NCBI GenBank assembly: GCA_020091685.1
Contig: CM034605.1
Coordinates: 32,046,612-32,110,611, forward strand
Direction: 5' to 3'
Origin: Lutjanus erythropterus
Lineage: Eukaryota; Chordata; Actinopteri; Lutjaniformes; Lutjanidae
Length of the DNA stretch: 64,000 nt
Part shown: one piece after another, positions 1 to 10,938 of the stretch
Layout of the letters: each line of letters opens with the position of its first letter
Position numbering within the stretch: the stretch's first letter is position 1
Notes under the pieces: generated by a model
Told to the model about the DNA's origin: nothing
The model's database searches: none
What the model saw: only the letters and a program-made list of their open reading frames with translations
Position numbers and translations under genes: made by a program

Positions 1-231
1 TTTTGTTTCAGCTCTTGGAGTTTTGTCTTCAGGGTTTGATCACCTGTAAAAAATACATTTAAAAACTGAATTATAAATGAAAAGCAGGAGGAGAGTCGGC
101 CTGTTTGATTACCTGTCTCCCACCTGAGGGCTTCTGCTTTATTCATGAGGAGGCGGTGAAGGCGCCAGCACCGCTCTCGAGGCCACAACGTCTCTGAGGA
201 GGGTAACATGCCACCATCAGAGTTTGAGGTT
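1..231 (-). CDS. Two exons of an unidentified gene, 3' part off the left edge
   Basis: Two minus-strand exons can be joined in one open frame. The upstream exon is 113-231, with acceptor TTTTCTTCAG just right of 231 and donor GTAATC left of 113. The next exon starts at 43, with acceptor TTTTTTACAG, and continues past position 1. Across the junction the frame reads ...LLMNKAEALRWET|GDQTLKTKLQELKQ, so the phase matches without any edit. The C-terminal half is rich in Lys, Gln and Leu and looks like the start of a coiled coil. Two in-frame Met codons occur in the 113-231 exon, so it could be a first coding exon, but the acceptor and open upstream frame make it more likely internal. I do not recognise the protein and assign no function. 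The splice phase agreement is what is seen; that it is a real gene is inference. Confidence 0.4.
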
Positions 232-619
232 CTGAAGAAAACATCTTTTATTCATCGAAGCGGCGACTCTCCTGTTCCCAGAAGAAGAACATACAGAGCG
301 GCGGGGCGTATGTGACAGATCGATGTTGTTCTGCGTCGTGTCGCTGTCGATTCGCATCCAAGTTTAAAAGGAACAAGGAAGGAGGAGGAGGGAGGGAGGA
401 AGGAGGGATGGATGTTGTTGTCATGGTGATAAGCGCTGATTGAGCTCCAGTTTGAATGTTTAATGTCGTCTCAGTAATCAGGTGAGGGTTAGAGACAACT
501 CTTAATTATAAAAGGCGGCGAGGAGAAAACTCCAGAGAGAGAGAGTCACACTGACACATGAAATAAAGCCTTTAAACACTGATGGGCGTTTACAGTGAAC
601 ACATTGAGAACATACAGGA

Positions 620-620
620 A

Positions 621-705
<85 letters not shown>

Positions 706-713
706 CATATATA
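620..713. repeat. (TA)n microsatellite
   Basis: About 94 bases of almost pure TA with a few G or C interruptions. The apparent reading frames of Tyr/Ile across it are artefacts of the dinucleotide. Confidence 0.97.
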
Positions 714-1029
714 TCACTATATACAGGAGGAGATGAAGGACACAGTCACTCCACTTCACTATCCTCTGATTGATGGAGTGAAATAAATCAATAACACTGA
801 ACTCATCATTCTCTAGACCAGTGATTCCCAAACTCTGGGTCGTGACCTCAGGTGGGTCGCAGGAGATTTTATTTTGGTTGCCAAAAAATAAAGACCTGTG
901 GCAGAAAAATGCAAAATGTAAGGTTTATATCTGCAGCAGCTTTTATAAAACATTTAAAATGTGATGAGATGAAAAACAAGAGCTTATTAATTCTGCCTCA
1001 GTTATGAAGTCAGATCAAATATCCTGCAC

Positions 1030-1440
1030 TGTAAAAGAATTGAAGGCAACTTACTTTAAAGACTTTAGAGTCCAAGTTAACTTAGTTAAAGTTTTACCAA
1101 CTAATACATTTTTGTTGAGATAATTTACTTTTCTTCTTTAGACAAACTTGAATCTTTGAGTTTTAGAAACTACGAAAAATCATTTTGCAAAACTTATTGA
1201 GTAAACTTGTTGAAGTGGAAGTAAATAATGGTTAATATTTTAATGTTTCCAGCATCCAAATGATGACAAATCAGCTCACAGCGGAAATTTTTGAAATACA
1301 ATTTTTGGGGGTTCTATAAGGATTCATGATGATTTACAAGTTTGTTTTCTTATTTCAAAACACAAGAGTTTGATTTAAATTTTGAGTTTTCTTTGAGTTT
1401 GTTGTCTTGATTTCTTGAAACAGTGAGGTGACCTGTTACC
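1030..1440. repeat. Degenerate fold-back repeat, copy 1
   Basis: The left arm contains TTTACTTTTCTTCTTTAGAC followed by AAACTTGAATCTTTGAGTTT. The same arm is found at 15345-15415 and, inverted, at 15550-15640. A CTGTAAAA-like end sits at about 1030. This is a non-autonomous, MITE-like family; the superfamily is not assigned. Confidence 0.5.
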
Positions 1441-2618
1441 TCAGACTAAATGCATTTATTTCTCATTTATAAAGTATTGTGGACATGCATACATCAGGGT
1501 GGTGACATGGAAATTACAGTAAAAAGTATTTATTTATGCTCAAATGAACTCTAATGATTTGATGAGGCCTGTTGTCATGTTAAACTTTGAAATGCCAGAC
1601 TGTACTGTATGTACAGTATTGTGATGATTCAGTGGGGTTTATGAGCACCTGCTGCCCTCTGCAGGACAAACTGTGAACTGTCCAGAGCCTCCTGTGTGTC
1701 CACATCACCAGGCTGAGACGATGCAAACTAAAGATCCATCAACCTCCAGAACATCAAGACAGGTTCCTCAAAAGCCTCATAAACTGGAGACTCATTTGAA
1801 GGTGGATGAACAGGTGACTCACTGAACCTGCAGAAGGAACCAAACAACATGAACACCATTCTCAGATAGAACGTCTGGTTCATTCTGTATGTTATGGATC
1901 ATAATAATTGATTAATCCTTCTTTTCCTGGATGCCAATAAACACACAGACACAAAAACTCCAGCTGCTCCAGCGGTCGTGTGACTGATCTGTTAAAGATC
2001 AGTCAGCTGTGTCTGTGTGCATGATGAATTATTATCATAAGAGACACGCACACGTGAACAAAGTTTAGGATTAATGATGGTGTTTTGTGATTGTGTGAGT
2101 GTGTGCTTCAGTCAAACACACTGCATCCTATCTTGTGCATTCAGACCTGTTGCACCACAGACCTCAACCAAATTTTAGCTCTAAGGTGGAAGTTGTTTTT
2201 ACTCCGATATGCCAATCACAAGTTTGAAAATGTGCCTGTCCATACTTTCATTCAGCCTTCATTTTCAGACGTCCTGCCCACCACACAAACCAGGTGCAGG
2301 CTCATTTACCATCTTGCAGAATGGCAAAAATAGCTTTGCGCCAGTGTAAGATAACAAAACCATGCCACCAGCGTGCGGCTGCGCGGTTTAACCAACATGT
2401 CTAATTATGAATAAAGTTTCTAGCTAAAGTTTATCTAGACAGTAAAAAAACACCTCACACATGAAGAAGAAGTCAAAATTCTGCTTTTCCTTTGTTTTTA
2501 TTTTCTCTTGTTTTCACAGAGTGCACAATAAAGAGAACAGGTGTGGTCATGATCAGATTTATATTCATCACTAATAATAAATGTGAAGGAACATGAGACA
2601 AAGAAACACCATCAAACA

Positions 2619-2624
2619 TTTATT
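2619..2624 (-). promoter_or_regulatory. Candidate poly(A) signal of slc3a2
   Basis: The plus strand reads TTTATT, that is AATAAA on the minus strand, about 95 bases after the last open codon of the slc3a2-like gene. Position and motif fit a cleavage signal. No transcript evidence is available. Confidence 0.4.
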
Positions 2625-2716
2625 TGATTATTTGAATAAAGCCTCAGTCAGACTGTCTCTGCTCAAGGACTCTAATCATTTTCAGACCTGTTTTTACTCC
2701 ATATCTGTTTATCTTG

Positions 2717-5700
2717 TTACATCAGCACCTGCTGAACATCCAGACCAGACTCTGTAGGGTTAAAAGTCATTCTACGTGATGAGTTAAATTTCTGAGAGTC
2801 CAGTGAACAACATTTCCACGTCCCCTGTCTGACTGAGGCTTTAATCATCATGTCTGAGAACTGTCTAAACTCTATCCCTCGTGGAAACTTGAGGAGCGCG
2901 CCTGTCGGGGCCGAGCTGGAGGCGGTCAGGACCACGCTGCTGTCCACAGGCAGGACGCTGCTGTTGGTGCTGAGGGCGACCGTGGCCTGCGAGGCAGCGC
3001 CGCGCCGCTCAGCTGCAGCGGGCCGCCTCCTCCGCCCAGAAGGCGGCGGTAGCGTGCTCTGATCCCACACCGCGGAGTACGCCAGGAGGAGAGGAGTTAG
3101 AGGAGGACGAAATCTCCGAACAGCAGGCGCTCTTTACCACGAAGGTTGCTCAGATCGCTGAAAAACTACGATGGACAGGCTCGACCCTCCTCCTGGACAC
3201 AGAGAGGACACGATCACTACACACCCATCAACAAATACTCCTGATACTGCATCTAAACTCTTACTACCACTGCTGGTACGAGTACTATTATTCTAACTAC
3301 TGTTACCACTATTTCTAACACTAACACTACTACAATGACTGCAGTACAGCTGGTACTAGTACTACGATAACTGCTACTACTGTCACTGCTGCTGCTGGTA
3401 AACTCACTACTGCTACCACTACAGGATTACTGCCAGTACTTCTGCTGTAGTACTTATATTACTGCTTCTTGTACTACTCATTACATGTTTCTATGTACAC
3501 TCTGTTTTCATGCTTTACTGTAGTTTTCCAGAACTCTGACCATGCAGAAACTTTAAGTAACCCGGTAACCCACAGTAAGGCGCAGTGACACGGAGTAAAA
3601 TGCAGTGTCTCGATGTTGTGTTGATGATGTGTCTGTTTACCTGCAGAGTCCCATTCAGCTCCTCGTCAGAGTCCCAAAGCATCCTGGGAAACTTGGTGCC
3701 CTTTAACAGAAGATAAAATGTGAAGATCAGTGAGGAGGATGTAAGGATGATGACCTCCTGAGGAGGACTACTTGAGTATTTCCACTGGCTGTGACTTTAT
3801 ATTGTACTTCATTTCAGGCTGCAGGGTTAATGAGGTTGTCATCTACTTTTCTGTCTACTTTTTATCTCACTTTAGTAAAAGTTAGAAACCTCTTCTATCA
3901 GCAGTGACACTGTAGCTGAGCTCAGGGTGGGATTATAGTTCTTCAGATCAGAACTTTTAATAATCTTAACATAAAATCTGTCTGAGGCTCCACAGGCGGC
4001 GGCGTCCTCACCTCGTCCATCAGGCCGATCTCTCCATAGTTGATGACTGGCGTCCCGGCAGCGTGAGCAGCAGCAGCTGGTGCAGTTTGACCAGAGCCGG
4101 GCCCACCAGCGACGCCAGGTGACCCTCGGCCGCCCAGGCTCCAGGCCAGCTTGGTCTGGCTGTGGTTCGAAATACAACAGCTGGACGGACTGAGCGCTCA
4201 GTGGCGTCCGGTCGCGAGCGGAGGACCCTGGAGATCAGCAGGTCGCCCGGTGTGGGAGAAGGCGGACGCTTCTCAGCCGAGTAGTGCTCTGTGACGCCGA
4301 TCAGGACTCTGGAAAACACATCCGACCTTTATTTCATCAAATCCAGATTCTCAGGTCGTGTTTTCAGATTTTCAGGTTAGAGTGAAGTTTTTGAATTTCA
4401 CATCTAATGTTTTCAACTAAAGCCTGACACTTTTCTACTGTCCTCAGTCAGTTTATATAAACTGTTGAATAAACAACAGAGCTTAAAAAAATTTTGTGCA
4501 TTTCCTCATCAACGAAAGAAAGAGTGCACATTTACAGTCATAGAGGATCAAATCTGATCATATTACAGTATTTTGTTTAATTGTTCTTCTTTTGCCTCTT
4601 TGTTTAAAATACTGAAATAATGACTTCTGCATGGTCATGTTTATGCAACAGGATACATGTTTCATTTATGACATACCTCAGAGATCAACTCTTGGACTAG
4701 TTATGTCATTCTCTCACTATAACATCTCATTTTCCTATTATGCAGACAATACACAGTTTTATCTGTCCATAAAAATCCTCTGAGTGCAACAAGCTGGCCA
4801 CAACACACAGCTGTGTTTATCATAACAGATTTATAAAACCCTACAATTTAGGCCATGTGAAAAATTCTCTTGATTTTGTATGCATACTGTGTGCACAAAC
4901 AGACTGTATATGAAGGAAGCTGTGATCCTGTTTCATATACGATCTGTGAAGTTGAGGGATTGTTTCATTAGCTTTGCAGGCTGAAGGCCCTGCAGGAAAG
5001 CTCAACATCATAACTAGACAATAATAAGCATCTATGAGTCCTCCACTGTCAGTTAATCAGCTGTTTATAACTCTGTCAATTGTCTGTTGATGTAAAGTTC
5101 AGTCTGTTATCATGAAAACATAAACATACACTTGGGAGTTCAGTGTCTGTCTGTCTCACTGCTGCCAAACTCCAACTTTTGCTCAGCTTAACAGTTAAAC
5201 ATCTAGTCCTGCTAAAAGATTATTTATGATTTATTACAACTCATAAACAGACACCGACTCATTCGGAAACATTCAGCATTAATTTGAACTCTGATATTTC
5301 TATTCGGACCAAAATAAATGTTTTAATTTGCCTGTTTAATGTCAATCAAAGGAAGACACGCAGCTGCAGTAATTATCTCAATTTAACATGTTTTCTTGAT
5401 CTCTGATGACACATTGTGGTATTGATATGATTTATTAGAGTGAATATATTACAGATTTCTCCTTTCATATTAATCCTTGTCTGTTTTACTTATCAAAGCA
5501 GACTGTAGATTTCTCCTCAGGTAAAATGATTCATTATGTTTGTTTGTTTGTTTTCTTCCTGTCCCTGTGTTTTTGTTGTTGACATGCGTCCTGGATGAGC
5601 TGGACCGGGTTCCAGTCCCAGTTTCTGACCTGTTGTTGGGGCTGCTCCGTCCTGTTCTGCCGATGGCTCTGATGTCCGTCCACAGAGACGGCACCATGGC

Positions 5701-8555
5701 GGCCGCTCCGCCCGACAACTGCACGCCGTCCACGCCTTCGTTCATCCAGAAGACCAGAGCGGGCTGAGGAGAGACAGGAAGACTGTTAGACAACAACAAT
5801 AACAACAGCTCCCCTGCTGTCTCACACAGTGTTTGTCAGCCCTTCCTGTCCCCGGGTCTCACTCTCTCTGTCCTGCATACTTACAGCTGTATAAACTGTA
5901 TATATAGTGTATGTTGAGAGTGAGTTCACCTTCAGCCTCTCAGCTACGCTGGTCACACTGACGTTAGAGAACCAGGGTCCAGATGATCCCTGATAGTTTG
6001 AGTCAGATCCAGAACCACAGAAATACCTGCAGAAACAGGAGACACAAACTGGACACATGAGATGGAAAAATAGGAAAAAAATTGGGCGTGCGTCTGTGCG
6101 CTCCACATTTGCACCTATTTTTGGACCTATTTTTCTTGTAACAATTATTGATTAATCTGTCAGGATATAATATAGTATTGATTTATGCCCTACTCTGACA
6201 TGTTTAAACAATATTTCATGTCCACATATTTTCATGATATATGACATGTCCACAGGTATATCCGTCCTCACCCTTCTTATCTTGTGCTCGGCCGAGGCCT
6301 TTAAACTGCTCCAGGTTCGGCGTGGAAACCTCCTCGAACCTCAGGTTCATGGGATCGTCAGCCGGAGCGGCGTGGATCGATCCGACCACCGCCTGACCTT
6401 CAGCTGAGACAGACTGTCCACCTTCTGCTCCACACCTGAGGCGGAGCGAGGACACATCAGCTCTGACATGGAGAAAACTCCATCACTTAAAGGAACAGTT
6501 CAATATTTTAGGAAAAGTTAACAAGTACAGATATGTGTCTGAAAAAGACTCTGGTAAAAGTAGAAGAACTGATTCAACTTGTTTGTCCTTCTGTCCGTCC
6601 ATCTTTTTTGTCTTGGTATGCTTTTTGTCTCATTACATGTTTACAGTTTTAGTGTTGTTATGTCATTTAGGTTTTGTCATTTTTTTGTCTCATTACGTCT
6701 TTTACCCTGTTTTTGTCATTATCTTTTAAATCTTGTCCGTCTCGTCCGTCTGTCCTGTGTGATGTCCTCTGATGGATCCTCCAGTCAGTCGTCTTTCTGT
6801 ATCTTATTGTTTAGTCCATTCAGGTTGAAATCAGTCTTAATGTTTGGCGGCACACAATGATGCAAAATAACAATAATCAATAATTCACTTTAAGTCATTA
6901 AAACTAAAGTAATGAGTCTGTTTAGAAAATGCGGAGGAGAAAGTTCAGATATTTGTGATCAGATGTAGAAAAATAAATACTCAAGTAAAATACAGATACC
7001 TGAAAACTCAAGTTTACTAACAAAGTTTTTTACTTAGTTACTTCCTCAATCCAAATAATCAATCGATTGGTTGAAGGGTAGGTGAATTTTTCACAGATAT
7101 TTTTCTGTTCATTCTCAGACACACGAGGATCGACTGCTGAACATTTAAAAACATTGAGAAACACGAGGAAGAGGTCTGCGTACATGTTCAGCAGTGTCAC
7201 ACAGCCTGAGCCATAGTAACTTTAATGCCTGATTCTACGTTCCATAATGTTTGCAAGATCAGTGACACTCTCCAACAGAATCTCCCAGAATGCTGTGTGT
7301 GCCATGCTGGATGTTACCCTTCAGGTGCGGCGTCTGTGAAGGCCTGGATGTTTCCGATCTGGTAGAGCGGCCCGTTGTTCCACCAGTTGGTGGTGGGTAG
7401 ATCTCTGCAGGGAGCCTGCAGGATGATGAGGACGGCTCCTTAGCATCCCCAACCAGCCAAGCCAGAACACCACCAGCAGAGCCCAGCGGGTCCGCACAGC
7501 TGACGAGACACATGGACGAGGCCAGAAAAACAAACAAACAAATGTTACCATTATAATACATAGTACACAGAGTCTCGTCTCTGTTGATCTGCAGATTATA
7601 TCAGAGTTCATATTAATTTCAACATTATTTTATCTTTAAATCAGAAAACAGAGGCGTCACAGTTCTGCCTTTAAAATACTGTCAACATCTAAATATCTAA
7701 AATAAGAAACATTTACAGGAAGAACAACCGCTACACAGACCAACTGCTAACGTAGCTACACAGGCCAACCAACAGATTTAAAATGCAGAGTCACACAACT
7801 GTCAGTCAAACAACAAACGCTCCCAGAACATTCCTGAAACGTAACCTCCCAACTCGAAGATCGAGAACATTACTGAAATACAAATATCATTTATTAGACA
7901 TTCAGCTAATCTTTCCAGACTCTTCTGTTCTCATAACAGTAATGTTAATCATATGTTGGAAATTCTTGCTATTTAACATTTGAGAACGTTAGAAAAAGTT
8001 TTAGTTGTCTTACAGGAACATTCATCTTCCCAGAACATACTGACAACAGAACATTACTGTGGGTTTTAAGTTAGAACGTTCCTGCAAACCTTGATGTTAC
8101 TTAAAGTGACAAACATTTACAGAACCAAAACAAATGTTCTAAAATGTTTGTGGCCTGAGATCTGAATTAAAATGCAGAGACACACCCTCAGTCTGCACCG
8201 TGTGTGTGTGAGTGTGTGTGTGGTCACCTGGGGTCCCCGCCACCTCAGCAGCTCCTCTTTGTTCAGTCCGGTGAATTTCACCTCCTCCGCCTCTTCGGGG
8301 ATCTTCAGCTTCACGGAGCCGTTTTTCTCGGCCTCTGCGGCAGACGGGCGTCCTCGGCGCTCTCCTCCTCCGGTCATCGGCTGCTTCTCCTGCTCCTCCT
8401 GGTCCAGGTCCGCTTCGCTTACATCGGCCTCCGTCGCGTCAGCATCCGCGGCCACCTGAACGGGATCCACCGCATCTACCGCATCCACCGCATCCTGTAG
8501 CGCCGCATCTTTGGTCTGAGTCCTGCAGATCCACGTTCGTCTCCTCCGTGTTCAT
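2717..8555 (-). CDS. slc3a2: slc3a2-like: 4F2 cell-surface antigen heavy chain (CD98hc), frame interrupted
   Basis: Heavy chain of heteromeric amino-acid transporters: a type II membrane glycoprotein with a catalytically dead alpha-amylase-like ectodomain that escorts LAT-type light chains to the plasma membrane. Eight exons with good splice sites: 8228-8555 (start MNTEETNVDLQ; acidic cytosolic tail; VKFTGLNKEELLR), 7318-7499 (VRTRWALLVVFWLGWLGML membrane segment, then NWWNNGPLYQIGNIQAF), 6272-6435 (VDSLSQLKV, HAAPADDPMNLRFEEV), 5930-6026 (SSGPWFSNVSVTSVAERLK), 5630-5763 (ALVFWMNEGVDGVQLSG), 4012-4308 (VLIGVTE; GHLASLVGPALVKLHQLLLL), 3641-3700 (GTKFPRMLWDSDEELNGTLQ, intact) and 2717-3192 (LSTNSSVLPVDSSVVLT, LLKFP). 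All exons except 3641-3700 need one or more single-base corrections, mostly losses in G/C runs, and the NYGDEIG motif has lost its Asp codon. Family identity is secure. Whether this is sequence error or a recently dead paralogue is open. Confidence 0.88.
3230..3480. repeat. Degenerate ACT/ACN triplet repeat in slc3a2 intron 7
   Basis: A run of ACTACTATT, CTACTACTG and GTACTAGTAC variants over about 250 bases between two slc3a2 exons. It is a decayed trinucleotide microsatellite with no coding sense. Confidence 0.7.
4975..5470 (+). repeat. About 480-bp interspersed repeat, copy 1 (slc3a2 intron)
   Basis: Shared blocks such as AATCAGCTGTTTATAACT, CAGACACCGACTCATTCGG and GATTTATTA recur in the same order at 53575-54115 and 58810-59170, with an inverted fragment at 55477-55590. 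It lies in the intron between slc3a2 exons 5 and 6. I see no open frame or terminal repeat, so the class is unknown. Confidence 0.75.
6530..7060 (-). repeat. Repeat with AAGTA-type ends and variable TTTTGTCTYATTAC core, copy 1
   Basis: The left end has GGTAAAAGTAGAAGAACTGA and the right end TACAGATACCTGAAAACT and TTACTTAGTTACTTCC. Both ends recur, inverted, at 51190-51870, and the first end recurs near 22360. The middle holds imperfect TTTTTGTCTCATTACGTC units. It lies within the slc3a2 intron between exons 2 and 3. Confidence 0.65.
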
Positions 8556-9343
8556 ACCGGCGACGATTTACCGGATATTTACCGCAAATCAAGACGAGAT
8601 AAACGAAGAATCACAGCGTTGTGCTGAACCGGCTGATGATGTTCGTGATGACTGTCTGTCTGACTGACTGTCTGACCGACTGTCTGATAAACACTGCAGT
8701 TCGTGCTGCTTTCAATGCCGTCGGAATAATGGCATTGACTATCTACAAACTCAGTCTCATCTCAGCCAGTATTCCGTATTCCTTCACGACAGTAAAAATA
8801 GAAATACCACAGTATATACTCTGCTCAAGTAAAACTCCTGCAATAAGAATAATAACAATCTGTCCAAATTTGGGGATAATTTATTAGAATTTTTTCCACT
8901 TGTTACTATTTTATACATGCATTATATAGAAACCTAATTTAAATCCCTGTAATTACATGATGTTAATATCATTGTCATTATTATCATTATATTATCATCC
9001 TCTACAACACATGGTAGGTTAATATTTGTCATATTGTTCAGGTGTAAAAAAAAATAGCGTAACTGTGTCCACAACCGGACACCTTCTTGCTAACATTCTA
9101 TTAAAAATTTCCCTTTCACTACGAATATAAATGATCATGTAATGTTTTCAGCCAATATAATGCCGTTAAGGAAAGTCTAACTTCTTACCTTTCTAGCAGT
9201 ATAACTTTTAAAGATTTACTTTTATGTTTTGACCAAAGTCGCTAAAAGTGCGCTATCGCCGATGTTTTACCGCAATATACTCTTTGTCACATTCGGACAC
9301 CTGTGTTCTTACTGCTAAACAATGATTAGTGCTTTATCCCCGT
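8556..9343. other. slc3a2 5' flank, no gene seen
   Basis: The region just beyond the slc3a2 start should carry its promoter. I see no clear TATA box. There is a short CTGTCTGACTGACTGTCTGA run at 8655-8690, and otherwise A/T-rich sequence without repeats I can name. Confidence 0.35.
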
Positions 9344-9527
9344 GCCGCCTGCAGAAGATGGCGGACAACGGCGCCGCCATAGCGCTTCTCCATTACCGGA
9401 AGTCAAACCGGAAGTTGGTCTTAAAAAAATGTTGTTGGAGACATACACGAAATATGACACTATACAAGCAACATGCATAATTCGCCACATGAAGTACAGG
9501 GAGTGTATGATACAAATCGGACAGTAA
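9344..9527 (+). promoter_or_regulatory. Copy A of a YY1-type start region with short ORF
   Basis: GCAGAAGATGGCGGACAACG carries the AAGATGGCGG (YY1-type) start motif, and two CCGGAAGT ETS-type sites follow at about 9398 and 9410. From the ATG at 9353 a short frame begins MADNGAAIALLHYRKSNRK and ends in a stop at 9525-9527. The block matches the first exon of the minus-strand gene at 13195 (MADK..IALLHKEVQTEVG) and copy B at 9917. It could be a live promoter, possibly bidirectional towards slc3a2 on the other strand, or a relic of that exon. Motifs are seen; activity is inference. Confidence 0.45.
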
Positions 9528-9852
9528 GATTTTATCTATTAATATGTACCATAATATATTCCATAAGACCGAATGTCTTGAAAGCTTTCTTGTTTCTACA
9601 TGTTTTACAGAGAGAGTCATAAAAATATTTAAGATCATGAGACACAGTTTCATTTGGCATAGTCTGAGAAATCTGCTTTATGGATGTAAATTTACCTTGA
9701 CATAACAGTTTTATTACATATTAACTTCCTTGTTATTACAATCAGCATTTAAGAAAATAAGACCATATTTTCAATAATAGTTGATCAAAACCTTATGAGA
9801 TTCCCAAATTATTAAAGACATTTGAGTCCAAAAATTAGTAGAATAGGACAAA

Positions 9853-10050
9853 AATAAGACAGGATTGTTCACACAACAATTCAACGTAAAAAATCCAACA
9901 GTACCACCTGCAGGAAGATGGCGGACAAGGGAGCATAGCTCACCATATACCGAAAGTCCAAACCGAAGTTGGTCTTTAAAAATACATATATATATTTGCG
10001 TATATAAAATAAGACAAGGATTGTTCACACAACAATTCAACATAAAAATC
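9853..10050 (+). repeat. Copy B of the start region, flanked by 40-bp direct repeats
   Basis: GCAGGAAGATGGCGGACAAG at about 9911-9930 is followed by GTCCAAACCGAAGTTGGTC, as in copies A and C, but the frame stops after MADKGA. The block is bracketed by two near-identical 40-base direct repeats containing GGATTGTTCACACAACAATT, at 9853-9891 and 10009-10050. It looks like a dead copy. Confidence 0.6.
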
Positions 10051-10775
10051 AAGCGTCAGTGGTGGAAATATTACAGTCTTTATACAGTATGTAAAACTGA
10101 GATCAGCAAGCAGAAGCCTAAAATAATTACTAAGTGATGTTAATGTTTCATTGATTTACAATTAATATTAAGACATTATTAAACAACGTGAATACAATGT
10201 CTGTGTGTGTCACGCTAAAGTGAACAATAATCACCTTCACATTAGCATGGTTAATGTAATTGTTATGTTGAGTGTTAAAGGAGGCCAGCACTGTAAATCA
10301 TTAGTGGTAATACAGTGTAAAGACTGTTGCCCAGATATTATGCAGGATCTTGTTTGCAGGAAGCTGGCATGCTCTCCTACCTTTCCTGTGTATGGCCCAG
10401 CCTGCCCACAGAAGATTCCTTCATTAAACACAGTACAGACTCCCCACACATTCTTTGCTCAAGCATAGGAGAAAAGCTTAGCTAAATGATTTCAATCTGC
10501 TGGTTGTTTCCTCACCACTAGGATCTTCTGGGATGAGAGAGGGCATCATGAGCAACACAGTGGCTGAACAACTGTGACTGCAACAGAACAGGGAGTTCCT
10601 GGGTCTGGAGATGTGTTCATTTCAGGTTTAACTATTAAATGAATGCAATAATTAGATTTTCCTATTGTCAGATTGTCAGTATTCTAATAATTAATTTCTG
10701 GAATACAGTTAAACACATTACATTATGCTGACAACATTAAGAACTTGACTTGGACTTCTCTTTTTGTGATAAAGT
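10051..10775. other. Non-coding stretch beyond the 3' end of the unrecognised gene
   Basis: I see nothing here that I can support as coding, RNA or a named repeat. Confidence 0.35.
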
Positions 10776-10781
10776 TTTATT
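10776..10781 (-). promoter_or_regulatory. Candidate poly(A) signal of the 10.9-13.2 kb gene
   Basis: TTTATT on the plus strand gives AATAAA on the minus strand (context GAATGTAATAAAACTTTATC), about 160 bases after the stop codon at 10939. The intervening sequence is T-rich on the minus strand, as expected of a 3' UTR. Confidence 0.5.
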
Positions 10782-10938
10782 ACATTCCATCTCCAAATCT
10801 TCCAAAATAGAAAAACAAACATACAAAGAAATAAAATCAAAAACAGGGAAAAGTATGAACAACAATGGAGATGAGCAAATGAAACAGAACATGAAACAAT
10901 GAAAAAACAAAACAAAACAATGAACAATAAAACAAAAG

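Larger units (their letters stand above)
232..2716. other. Non-coding stretch downstream of slc3a2
   Basis: I see no supported gene. It holds a long TA microsatellite near 620-713, a gapped inverted-repeat element near 1030-1440, and a fragment at about 822-900 whose start (CAGTGATTCCCAAACTCTG) resembles the ends of fish hAT-type repeats. The poly(A) signal assigned to slc3a2 lies at 2619-2624. Confidence 0.5.

Noticed and set aside
502..831. 109-codon Tyr/Ile frame on the minus strand
   Set aside because: It is the TA microsatellite read through; flanking residues show no family.
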